This document shows, one piece after another, positions 8,371-14,994 of a DNA stretch of 58,175 bases (position 1 is the first letter of the stretch; every line of letters starts with the position of its first letter). The stretch covers positions 1 to 58,175 of the forward strand of contig CADBNW010000095.1 in assembly GCA_902796025.1 (NCBI GenBank), read 5' to 3'. Position numbers and translations under genes: made by a program. This DNA comes from an uncultured Eubacteriales bacterium (lineage in GTDB: Bacteria > Bacillota > Clostridia > Christensenellales > Aristaeellaceae). The notes beneath the pieces were generated by a model. The model ran no database searches, was not told the origin of the DNA, and saw nothing but the letters and a program-made list of their open reading frames with translations.

Positions 8371-9234
8371 TTAAGCGTCGTCTGCGACGCAGACCCTTTC
8401 GCCCGTGAGGTACGAGCGGTGAATCGCGTTTAGCAGGGTGACCGGCTTTAGCAGGTCGTCAAAGCTATGAGGCATTACGCCGCTTTGCACCATTTGCTTA
8501 TACTCCAAAAGCTCCTGCTTGAAGCAGTCGCCAAGGTCGAAGGTATAGGCGGTTTTGCAGCTTTTGTCGCCGTAGGCCGTGATGGTATAGCCATAGGAGG
8601 AGGTGTACTGGGCGCTTACGTCAAAGTCTCCGTAATCGAAAAGCACGCTCACGCGGTTTTTCGTCTGATCCGGGCAGTAGGCAAATACGCTCTTTACCCC
8701 AAAGCCAAACACCGTCAGCAGCATTTCCAGCAAATGCTGCGAATAGAAGAAGAACCCGGCGTAATCGTTTACCATATTGATCGGCGCGCCTACATAGCCG
8801 CCTACGATATGATTTTGGCTAACGAATTCCTTTACCGGCTGCAGATCACGCAAGAATTTAAGGCACGAGCCGCCGCATACCAATGCGCCGCTTTGTTTTG
8901 CGGCGTTTGCAAGCTCCAGGGCATACTCCTTTTTTACGGTAAAGGGCTTATCGATAAACGCGGGCACGCCGGCCTTTATATAGGGCAGCGCGTATTCCCA
9001 GTGGTGATCGCCGTGGCGCGCGGTCACCAAAATGCCGTCCGCCTTTCCCAGAAACTCGTGCGGGTCGCTTGCCACATAGGGCGTGTAACCGTTTTTCAAA
9101 AGGCGCTCGTTTGAGGTGGCGTCGTAGCCGTAAACGCCCAGGACCTCGAGATCGGAAAAGTCCGGATCGTCGTGGATAAACTTTGCAAACGCGAAGGCAT
9201 GGGAATTCTCAGTGCCAAGAATTGCAAGCTTCAT
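8371..9234 (-). CDS. Gfo/Idh/MocA-family NAD(P)-dependent oxidoreductase
   Basis: A 287-residue oxidoreductase. The N-terminal Rossmann domain opens MKLAILGTENSHAFAF, in which the usual GxGxxG glycine pattern is altered to GTENSH. It is followed by the family motif as DKP (in FIDKPFTV) in place of EKP, then the catalytic/substrate domain. The start at 9234 is chosen because AAGGAGG sits 8 nt upstream; an in-frame codon seven residues earlier would overlap the preceding gene. Members oxidise or reduce sugars, inositols and related polyols. Second gene of the operon 10312 to 7311; shorter than typical family members (about 330-380 residues), so the C-terminal sheet may be reduced. Confidence 0.85.
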   Translation of the reverse strand: MKLAILGTENSHAFAFAKFIHDDPDFSDLEVLGVYGYDATSNERLLKNGYTPYVASDPHEFLGKADGILVTARHGDHHWEYALPYIKAGVPAFIDKPFTVKKEYALELANAAKQSGALVCGGSCLKFLRDLQPVKEFVSQNHIVGGYVGAPINMVNDYAGFFFYSQHLLEMLLTVFGFGVKSVFAYCPDQTKNRVSVLFDYGDFDVSAQYTSSYGYTITAYGDKSCKTAYTFDLGDCFKQELLEYKQMVQSGVMPHSFDDLLKPVTLLNAIHRSYLTGERVCVADDA

Positions 9235-9247
9235 TTTGCCGTCCTCC

Positions 9248-10312
9248 TTAGTCAAACACCGTAAGCGGGGTCTGTGCCTCTATTTTATCGATCACCTTGA
9301 GCTGCGTAAGCACCTGCTCCGGAGTGATCTCCATGGGGCGGTTTTGCGTAAGCGCATAATAGATCATATCGTAATAATCCTTGACGGCCTTGTTGAACGC
9401 GCCGCTTTCCACGGTCACCTTCTTTTCGATAAAGCTCAGCGTCTCGCGGCAGTAGCTGGGCGTTCCGTCAGGCTTGCACAGGGGCTCCATGATCTGCGCC
9501 TGCTTTTCGAGCTTTTCCTCGTCCAGGTATTTATACTCCACTTCCCCAAGCGTTGCGCGAAGGCCGCCCCTGCTGCCCATGATCCTGTAGGTGGTGGGCG
9601 CGTAGCAGTCGCAGGAGGAGATCTCAATGTCGATCAGCGGCTTATTCGGCACAAGCAGCAGGATTTTGGCATAGTCGTCGGCGTCGCCAAAGGTAGTAAA
9701 TCTTCCAAGGCGGCTTACCACCTGGACGTCCTCCGGGAAGCCCAGCAGATCCATGGCCTGATCCAGGGGATGCGGGCCGGTGTTTCGCACGTTGCCGCCG
9801 GCGTAGCGCTTTGAGGTCTGCCAGTCCCAGCGTCTTGCAAAGCCGGAAAAGCAGATGCTGATCTGCGCGATTTTGCCAAGGCAGCCGCTTGCCAGCACCT
9901 TTTTTATCTCACGATAGTACGGCGCAAAGCGCGATTGCTGAAAGGCGTTCAAGAGCTTGCCGCTTTTGCGAGCTGCGGCGATCATCCTGCAGCCGTCCTC
10001 GTAGGTCTTGGCAAAGGGCTTTTCGCTGACGACGTTAAAGCCGTGCTCCAATAAATCAACGGTGATGTCCGAGTGCATGTAGGAAAAGCTGCTGTTTACG
10101 ACAAGGTCGATGTCCTGCCTCGAAAACAGCTCCTGATAGCTGGCGTACACAGGGCAGCCATACTCCTGCCTTGCGCGCTCGCGGCGATCCTCAAGGGCCT
10201 CCACCACCGCGGCCACGCGGAACTTGTCGTTATTCTCGCTCAAGAAAAACCGCCCGTGTATGTCCCGGCCGCTGCGTCCCTGGCCGATGATGGCAACGTT
10301 CAGTCTGTCCAT
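9248..10312 (-). CDS. Gfo/Idh/MocA-family oxidoreductase
   Basis: A 354-residue member of the Gfo/Idh/MocA family: N-terminal nucleotide-binding motif VAIIGQGRSGRDIHG, EKP in VVSEKPFAKTY, and a C-terminal domain with candidate catalytic histidine in NTGPHPLDQAMDL. It would oxidise or reduce a sugar or polyol using NAD(P). The start at 10312 is supported by AGGAGG 7 nt upstream. First gene of the three-gene operon with a second oxidoreductase and the UroD-like protein; two different dehydrogenases in series suggest oxidation followed by reduction, as in epimerisation or keto-sugar pathways. Substrate unknown. Confidence 0.88.
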   Translation of the reverse strand: MDRLNVAIIGQGRSGRDIHGRFFLSENNDKFRVAAVVEALEDRRERARQEYGCPVYASYQELFSRQDIDLVVNSSFSYMHSDITVDLLEHGFNVVSEKPFAKTYEDGCRMIAAARKSGKLLNAFQQSRFAPYYREIKKVLASGCLGKIAQISICFSGFARRWDWQTSKRYAGGNVRNTGPHPLDQAMDLLGFPEDVQVVSRLGRFTTFGDADDYAKILLLVPNKPLIDIEISSCDCYAPTTYRIMGSRGGLRATLGEVEYKYLDEEKLEKQAQIMEPLCKPDGTPSYCRETLSFIEKKVTVESGAFNKAVKDYYDMIYYALTQNRPMEITPEQVLTQLKVIDKIEAQTPLTVFD

Positions 10313-10392
10313 AGATGCTCCTCCTGTAAAGTACACTGATGCTTATGAATCCTCACGCAAAGCGCCGCACAGCGGCATCTGTCTATACAGAC

Positions 10393-10427
10393 ACAGCCCA
10401 AACTTTTTTACAAAGAATTTGGGCTGT
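10393..10427. terminator. Possible terminator hairpin
   Basis: A 10-bp perfect stem (ACAGCCCAAA with TTTGGGCTGT) around a 15-nt AT-rich loop, just past the stop of the coiled-coil gene. It lacks a good U tract on the minus strand, so termination is uncertain; it might instead shape the leader of the oxidoreductase operon. Confidence 0.4.
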
Positions 10428-10447
10428 GGTTTGGGTTTATGATTTCT

Positions 10448-11350
10448 TTATTCGTCCTCTGGGGGCAGAAGCTCGTCTTTTCGCTGCTCGACGCTAAGCA
10501 GGATGCCATTTACCTGCTTATCCAAAGCGTCCAGCAGCTTCCAGCTGTCCTCAACCGCCTTACGGCGCATTTCGTTTGCCTGGCGGCGCGCTTTTCCGAC
10601 GATCTGCGCGGCCTGCTTTTGCGCAGCTGCTGTGATGGCGTGCTCGCTGATCAGGTGACGGCCCTTGGCCTTGGCCTTGGCCACGATCTCATCCGCCTGC
10701 TTGTGCGCGTCGGCAAGCATCGTATCCACCTCTTGCTGGGCCCTTTCGTGCGCCTGCTGGATCTCGTGATCGCTTTCCTCCTTGCGAAGGCTTGCGCGCT
10801 CCCGGGCGGCCTGCACGCGGTTTTCGGCGATGCGCTTGGCTTCGGCCAGCATCTCGCGGCGCTGTTCCTTGGTGCGCACGGAGTAGCTGATGCTGGTGGG
10901 AATGTTTTCACGGATGTTTTCGATGATGGTGAGGCAGGCGTCCACGTCCACGCGAGGCTTGGAGATCAGCGAGCCCTTTGTGGGCTTTTTGAGCGCTTCG
11001 GTGAGGTAGTCCAAAAGCTCTATGATGTAGGCGCTTTCGTCCGGCTCGTCGCCGTCCTTTTCCTCATCCTCGTCCAGCGCTTCGCCCTCGGCCTCGTCAG
11101 AATCGTTTTCCTCGTCGTCGGCGCCTTGCCCGTACTCCGCTTCCTCTTCGTCCGCGTCGTCATAGGCGTAGCCGTCCTCATCCTCGGGGGTATCGTCAGC
11201 GGCATACTCTTCGCTGTCGGCGTTGCCGTCGTCCTCGTACGCGTCCTGCTCCGCTTCGATCTCTTCCTCGGCGCGGTCGTCCACTTCAGTTTCGTCTTGA
11301 GCGCCGTCTTTTTTGGCCTCGTCCTCGTATTCGTCCAGCCAGTCCGACAT
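10448..11350 (-). CDS. Acidic coiled-coil protein, V-ATPase subunit H-like family
   Basis: A 300-residue protein in two parts. Residues 1-105 are extremely rich in Asp and Glu (runs such as EDEDGYAYDDADEEEAEYG) and look disordered. Residues 106-300 form a long charged helix with repeating Ala/Lys/Glu/Gln, resembling the ATP-synthase/V-ATPase H-like or DivIVA-like coiled coils commonly found downstream of coaD in Clostridia. No enzymatic motif is visible. It lies 3 nt after coaD and belongs to the rsmD-coaD operon. A structural or scaffold role, perhaps in division or envelope work, is likely but not shown. The acidic extension is unusually long. Confidence 0.7.
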   Translation of the reverse strand: MSDWLDEYEDEAKKDGAQDETEVDDRAEEEIEAEQDAYEDDGNADSEEYAADDTPEDEDGYAYDDADEEEAEYGQGADDEENDSDEAEGEALDEDEEKDGDEPDESAYIIELLDYLTEALKKPTKGSLISKPRVDVDACLTIIENIRENIPTSISYSVRTKEQRREMLAEAKRIAENRVQAARERASLRKEESDHEIQQAHERAQQEVDTMLADAHKQADEIVAKAKAKGRHLISEHAITAAAQKQAAQIVGKARRQANEMRRKAVEDSWKLLDALDKQVNGILLSVEQRKDELLPPEDE

Positions 11351-11353
11351 GGT

Positions 11354-11833
11354 CTACACTCCTTTGCCAATATAAGTCAGTATTTTACTATGTATTTCAG
11401 GCGGCACAAAGGCGGAGATGTCGCCGCCGTGTCCCGCAATGTCCATCACGATGCTCGAGGCCACCGCGCCAAGCGCCGGGTCGCAGGGCAGAAAGAGGGA
11501 TTCCACGCCCGTGAGGGTTTTGTTGATCTCCGCCTGCCTTAGCTCGTATTCAAAATCTGCGTAGTCCCGAACGCCTCTTAAAAGCACCTCGCAGCCCTCT
11601 TGACGCGCAAGCTCGGAGGTCAGGCCGCCTGAATAGACCACCCTTACATTCTTTGCGCCCTTTAAGCAGGCTTCAAGCATTTCGACCCGAGCCTCGGCCG
11701 GTATGACGTATCGCTTTTGGCTGTTTATCATGACCGCCACCACGACCTCGTCAAACATTTTCGCGCCCCGAAGGATGATGTCGATGTGTCCCTTTGTGGG
11801 CGGATGAAAGCTGCCCGCAAACAATGCCTTCAT
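11354..11833 (-). CDS. coaD: Phosphopantetheine adenylyltransferase
   Basis: A 159-residue protein of the usual length. It catalyses the penultimate step of coenzyme A synthesis: ATP plus 4'-phosphopantetheine gives dephospho-CoA. The nucleotidyltransferase motif is present as GSFHPPTKGH (Thr13, His16), LLRGVRDYADFEYE matches the conserved LRGxRxxxDFExE segment, and the C-terminal SS..V motif appears in VASSIVMDIAGHGGD. His10 replaces the usual Asp in GSFDP. Its start overlaps the rsmD stop by 4 nt, the classic rsmD-coaD pair of Gram-positive genomes. Confidence 0.95.
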   Translation of the reverse strand: MKALFAGSFHPPTKGHIDIILRGAKMFDEVVVAVMINSQKRYVIPAEARVEMLEACLKGAKNVRVVYSGGLTSELARQEGCEVLLRGVRDYADFEYELRQAEINKTLTGVESLFLPCDPALGAVASSIVMDIAGHGGDISAFVPPEIHSKILTYIGKGV

Positions 11834-12384
11834 GCGTTATCCTCGCAAACAAATTCCAGCGCAGTATCCCGGTAAACCCTTTGGTCGATGCGCTTTAAGC
11901 CCGTAGGCCATACGATTTCCACGTCGCTTTTGCGCTCCGCCACGATCAGCCCCTCCGGCGCAAGCATGCCGTTTGCAAGCAGCATTTTTGCGCTTTCCGC
12001 GTAAGCCTCAGCCATGCGGTACGGGGGATCCAGAAACACAAGCTCGAACTGCTCATTTTGAAGCAGGCTGAGCGCCTTTTTATAGTCCCCCTTGATCACG
12101 CGCACCCTGCCTTCTTCGCCCGTGACTGCCTGCGCGTTTTTGCGGATGCATTCGATGGCGCTTTGCGCGCTGTCGCAGATGACCGCATTTTTAGCGCCCC
12201 TGCTTATGGCTTCAAGCGCCAATGCGCCGCTTCCGCCAAAGAGGTCCAGCACCCTTGCGCCGGGTACGTCGTTTATCAGGATGCTGAAGAGCGCTTCGCG
12301 CACCTTGTCCGCAGTAGGGCGCGTCTCCATGCCGTCCGGGGCGATCAGTCTTCTGCCCCGCGCCGTGCCGCCGATGATGCGCAT
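11830..12384 (-). CDS. rsmD: 16S rRNA (guanine(966)-N2)-methyltransferase
   Basis: A 184-residue Rossmann-fold methyltransferase: MRIIGGTARGRRL at the start, RPTADKVREALFSIL, the SAM-binding motif VLDLFGGSGALALEA, and the catalytic DPPY motif in VFLDPPYRMAEA. It methylates G966 of 16S rRNA during 30S assembly. It overlaps coaD by 4 nt and is first in the operon rsmD-coaD-coiled coil. An extended -10 promoter lies just upstream (12406-12434). Confidence 0.95.
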   Translation of the reverse strand: MRIIGGTARGRRLIAPDGMETRPTADKVREALFSILINDVPGARVLDLFGGSGALALEAISRGAKNAVICDSAQSAIECIRKNAQAVTGEEGRVRVIKGDYKKALSLLQNEQFELVFLDPPYRMAEAYAESAKMLLANGMLAPEGLIVAERKSDVEIVWPTGLKRIDQRVYRDTALEFVCEDNA

Positions 12385-12405
12385 GGCTTTACCTCACCCA
12401 AAGTT

Positions 12406-12434
12406 ATTATAGCATTTGCCGCGATGGAAAGCAA
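12406..12434 (-). promoter_or_regulatory. Promoter of rsmD-coaD operon
   Basis: On the minus strand, TTGCTT (12429-12434) and TATAAT (12406-12411) are spaced 17 bp, with TGC immediately before the -10 (extended -10). Transcription would start about 15 nt upstream of the rsmD ATG. Confidence 0.65.
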
Positions 12435-12437
12435 GAG

Positions 12438-13196
12438 CTACACCTCGGGCTTGGCCTGCCTGTTTTGCCGCTGCCGTTTGGATTTCAAAATGCGGCGCTG
12501 CTTTTTGCGCGAGCCCTTGAGCATATCATCTACGGTCTTTGCCCGGAGCCTTGGCCCCTGCAGATAGCCGATCAGCTGCGCGATGCCTGGAAGCACACCG
12601 GCCGGGATATACAATATGCGCATGAGGGTCAGCGAGCTGGTATCCGACGCAAAAGCGTAGCGCGTGATTTTGGACGCCTCTTTGATAAGCCCCGCAAAAT
12701 CCACCGTGCCGTAGTCCACGCTGCTGATCGCCGCGCGCCCCGCCGCAATCGCGCCGTTTATATCGGTCTTTACAGCCTCAGAGCACCAGCGGGTGATGAA
12801 CGCCTGGGGCAAAAACACAAGGCGCGTGACAAGGCCCAGGGGCGTTTCCGCAGTGGTCGTGGGATTTGCAAGCACGAGGTTCAAGATCGCAAGCACCAGC
12901 GGGATCCCGCTCAATACCGCGCAGGCCTTGATCGCCTTTTTGCGGTCGTAGGCATTTTTCTTAAGCTTCTCGTCGCCTTGTTTGCCTTCGCTTGCCAGGC
13001 GCTCCAGAGTGGCGCTCACAGTGCAGTGATGCTCTCCCACCGAGCAGCCCTCGCCGTACATCATAAGGATGTACGCCGCGTACAAAAGCGCGCCGACGAT
13101 GATGCCAAATACCGCTCCGCCCGCAAAGGCGCTGAGCATGCAAACGATCGCGATGGCCACGTGCAAAAGCAGGCCTTTTTTGATGAGTTCACCCAT
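12438..13196 (-). CDS. Hypothetical membrane protein
   Basis: A 252-residue protein I do not recognise. It has two hydrophobic segments near the N-terminus (about 8-24 and 26-46), a charged cytoplasmic stretch with Cys/His pairs (CSVGEHHC), a third segment around 90-110 and a weaker one near 205-220. The C-terminal tail is very basic (KGSRKKQRRILKSKRQRQN), so it is probably cytoplasmic or RNA- or phospholipid-contacting. It lies 41 nt downstream of alanine racemase and probably shares its transcript. GGAG lies before the ATG. No catalytic motif is evident. Confidence 0.6.
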   Translation of the reverse strand: MGELIKKGLLLHVAIAIVCMLSAFAGGAVFGIIVGALLYAAYILMMYGEGCSVGEHHCTVSATLERLASEGKQGDEKLKKNAYDRKKAIKACAVLSGIPLVLAILNLVLANPTTTAETPLGLVTRLVFLPQAFITRWCSEAVKTDINGAIAAGRAAISSVDYGTVDFAGLIKEASKITRYAFASDTSSLTLMRILYIPAGVLPGIAQLIGYLQGPRLRAKTVDDMLKGSRKKQRRILKSKRQRQNRQAKPEV

Positions 13197-13237
13197 TTAT
13201 GTCATCTCCGGTTTTGTTGGTGCCTGCGCACCTGATT

Positions 13238-14365
13238 CTATTTCTCGCTTAGGCCCGTCCACGAGCGCGTCACGCGCCCGGAAAAGCCCAGCATGATCTC
13301 GTATGGAATGGTTTGCGCCTTTTGCGCCAGCTCGTCCGGGGTGATCTCTTCGTCCCCGTCCCGTCCAAGCAGGTAAACCGGCGTTTCGTAGCTTATATCC
13401 GGTATGTCTGTAACATCCGCCATCAGCATATCCATGCAGACGTTGCCAACGATCGGCGCGCGCCGCCCCTTTACCAGCACGTCCGCCCGGCCGCTGAGGA
13501 TTCGTGGGTATCCATCGCCGTAGCCACAGGGAACGGTCATGATGAGCGAGGGTCTTTGCGCAGTAAAGCGCCTGCTATAGCCCACAGTATCCCCCGCCTC
13601 CAGCCTGTGAAAGGCGATGGGAAAGGTTTTCAAGCTTTGCGCCGGATGCACGATGTCCTTAAGTGCATCCACGCCTGTGCCGTACAGAGCAATGCCCGCG
13701 CGCACGCAATCGTATGCATAGTCGCTTCTAAGCATCGCCGTGCTTGCCGCAAGGTGGCAAAGGGGCTTTAAGCCGCAGGACAAAACCAGACTTCTGGCTT
13801 CTTCAAAGCTTTGCTTTTGCAGGGTGGTAAAGTTCTCGTCCTCGTCTGCGGCGCACAGGTGGGAAAACATGCCGGTCACATGGAGCCTTCCCTTTGCGGC
13901 GTCAAGCGCGTCCAGAAGCTGCGAAAGCTCCGCTGTTCCCCGCGCGCCGAGCCTCGACATGCCCGTATCGATTTTGATATGGACATTCATGCTTTGGCCG
14001 GGAGCCAGGTCGGAAAGCAGGCTTTCGACATCGTGCCTGCTTCCAATGGAGCGGGTAAAACGATCGCCTTTTAGTACGTCCCCGCAGGCAGGGCCAAGTA
14101 AAAGGATCTGCTCCGGATCAACGCCCGTCTCCGCCTGGGAGAGCGTTCGCGCCTCGTCTGCGGTGGCGACGGCAAAGCCGCCTGGGAGATTTTTGCCCGC
14201 TAAAGCGGCGTTTGAAAGCGTTTTTGCGACCTGCACCGCGCCGTGCCCATAGGCATCGGCCTTAACGACCCATATTATGCCCGCATCCTTTGGCACGCGC
14301 TTTTTGATCTCAATAGCGTTTTGCCGTATGTGGTTTAGGTCTGTAATCAGTTCAAGCCTCGTCAC
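13238..14365 (-). CDS. alr: Alanine racemase
   Basis: A 375-residue fold-type III PLP enzyme that interconverts L- and D-alanine for peptidoglycan. The PLP lysine lies in VVKADAYGHG near the N-terminus; other conserved segments are HIKIDTGMSRLG, RAGIALYG, the catalytic Tyr in TVGYSRRF, and GNVCMDMLMADVTD. I prefer the GTG start at 14365, which overlaps the upstream TGA by 4 nt (GTGA) with GCAGG 10 nt upstream; a GTG three codons earlier (14374) would leave only about 2 nt to that site. Cotranscribed with a double-ACT protein, which may sense an amino acid. Confidence 0.94.
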   Translation of the reverse strand: MTRLELITDLNHIRQNAIEIKKRVPKDAGIIWVVKADAYGHGAVQVAKTLSNAALAGKNLPGGFAVATADEARTLSQAETGVDPEQILLLGPACGDVLKGDRFTRSIGSRHDVESLLSDLAPGQSMNVHIKIDTGMSRLGARGTAELSQLLDALDAAKGRLHVTGMFSHLCAADEDENFTTLQKQSFEEARSLVLSCGLKPLCHLAASTAMLRSDYAYDCVRAGIALYGTGVDALKDIVHPAQSLKTFPIAFHRLEAGDTVGYSRRFTAQRPSLIMTVPCGYGDGYPRILSGRADVLVKGRRAPIVGNVCMDMLMADVTDIPDISYETPVYLLGRDGDEEITPDELAQKAQTIPYEIMLGFSGRVTRSWTGLSEK

Positions 14366-14796
14366 AGGGAACACACCTGCTCTTCGGTAAGGATCGTAAT
14401 GCCCTTTCTTTCAAGGGCCTCCTGCGCGCGTTCGGGATCGGAGAGCTTGAATACGATCATGGCGTCGCCGTCCTGCGGTCGCACGAAGGAATAGAGATAC
14501 TCCACGAAAATGTCCTCTTTTTCGAGGATCTCCAGTACCTCAGCAAGGCCGTTTGCCCTATCCGGCACCCGCGCCGCGAGTACGTCCATCAGGCGCACGG
14601 TATAGCCCCGCGCCTTCATCAGCTTCATCGCTTCCTCGGGCTTTGCCACGATCAGGCGGCAGATGCCGAAGTTGTCCCTTTCGGCGATGGACAGCGCATG
14701 GATGTTGAACCCGCCCGCGCCAAGCAGCCGGCAAACAGCCGCCAAAGACCCTCTGCGGTTTTCCACAAATACTGAGACCTGTCTGACTGCCGCCAT
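14362..14796 (-). CDS. Tandem ACT-domain amino-acid-binding protein
   Basis: A 144-residue protein made of two ACT domains (about 1-68 and 70-144), the first opening VSVFVENRRGSLAAVCRLLG, typical of amino-acid-sensing ACT modules. No catalytic or DNA-binding domain is attached, so it is probably a stand-alone sensor or a regulatory partner. It is first in the transcript with alr (4-nt overlap), hinting at control of D-alanine supply, though similar stand-alone double-ACT genes occur elsewhere in Firmicutes. AGGAGG precedes the ATG. Confidence 0.82.
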   Translation of the reverse strand: MAAVRQVSVFVENRRGSLAAVCRLLGAGGFNIHALSIAERDNFGICRLIVAKPEEAMKLMKARGYTVRLMDVLAARVPDRANGLAEVLEILEKEDIFVEYLYSFVRPQDGDAMIVFKLSDPERAQEALERKGITILTEEQVCSL

Positions 14797-14850
14797 GCGC
14801 CCTCCTGACTAATGCTTTCCGCCGAAAGGAAAAATTTCTTGATTGTAAGA

Positions 14851-14880
14851 ATTATAGCAGAAAACGCGGGCTTTTTGCAA
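14851..14880 (-). promoter_or_regulatory. Promoter of ACT-alr operon
   Basis: TTGCAA (14875-14880) and TATAAT (14851-14856) on the minus strand, spacing 18 bp, about 55 nt upstream of the ACT-protein start. Confidence 0.65.
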
Positions 14881-14884
14881 TAAC

Positions 14885-14906
14885 TTTGTATAAATTAATA
14901 TACAAA
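14885..14906. promoter_or_regulatory. Candidate operator, 8-6-8 inverted repeat
   Basis: A perfect inverted repeat TTTGTATA-N6-TATACAAA lies 4 bp upstream of the -35 of the ACT-alr promoter. Size and placement fit a dimeric repressor or activator site. The rest of the 14797-14994 gap holds the promoter and short direct repeats (TGACGCTTA, twice) but no gene. Confidence 0.5.
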
Positions 14907-14994
14907 AAATACACAAGCAGCCACAAAAAGGGCACATGACGCTTAGTCACACTGTTTTGTCGGGTAAAGCATTGACGCTTACTCCCGTTTTTGC

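Noticed and set aside
10439..11542. Long plus-strand open frame (367 codons) opposite the coiled-coil and coaD genes
   Set aside because: It mirrors the Asp/Glu codon runs as Val/Leu/Phe runs and crosses into coaD; an artefact of the acidic sequence on the other strand.
12385..14994. tRNA or small RNA gene in the gaps of this region
   Set aside because: No cloverleaf or T-loop-like sequence was seen; the gaps hold promoters, a repeat and short hairpins only.
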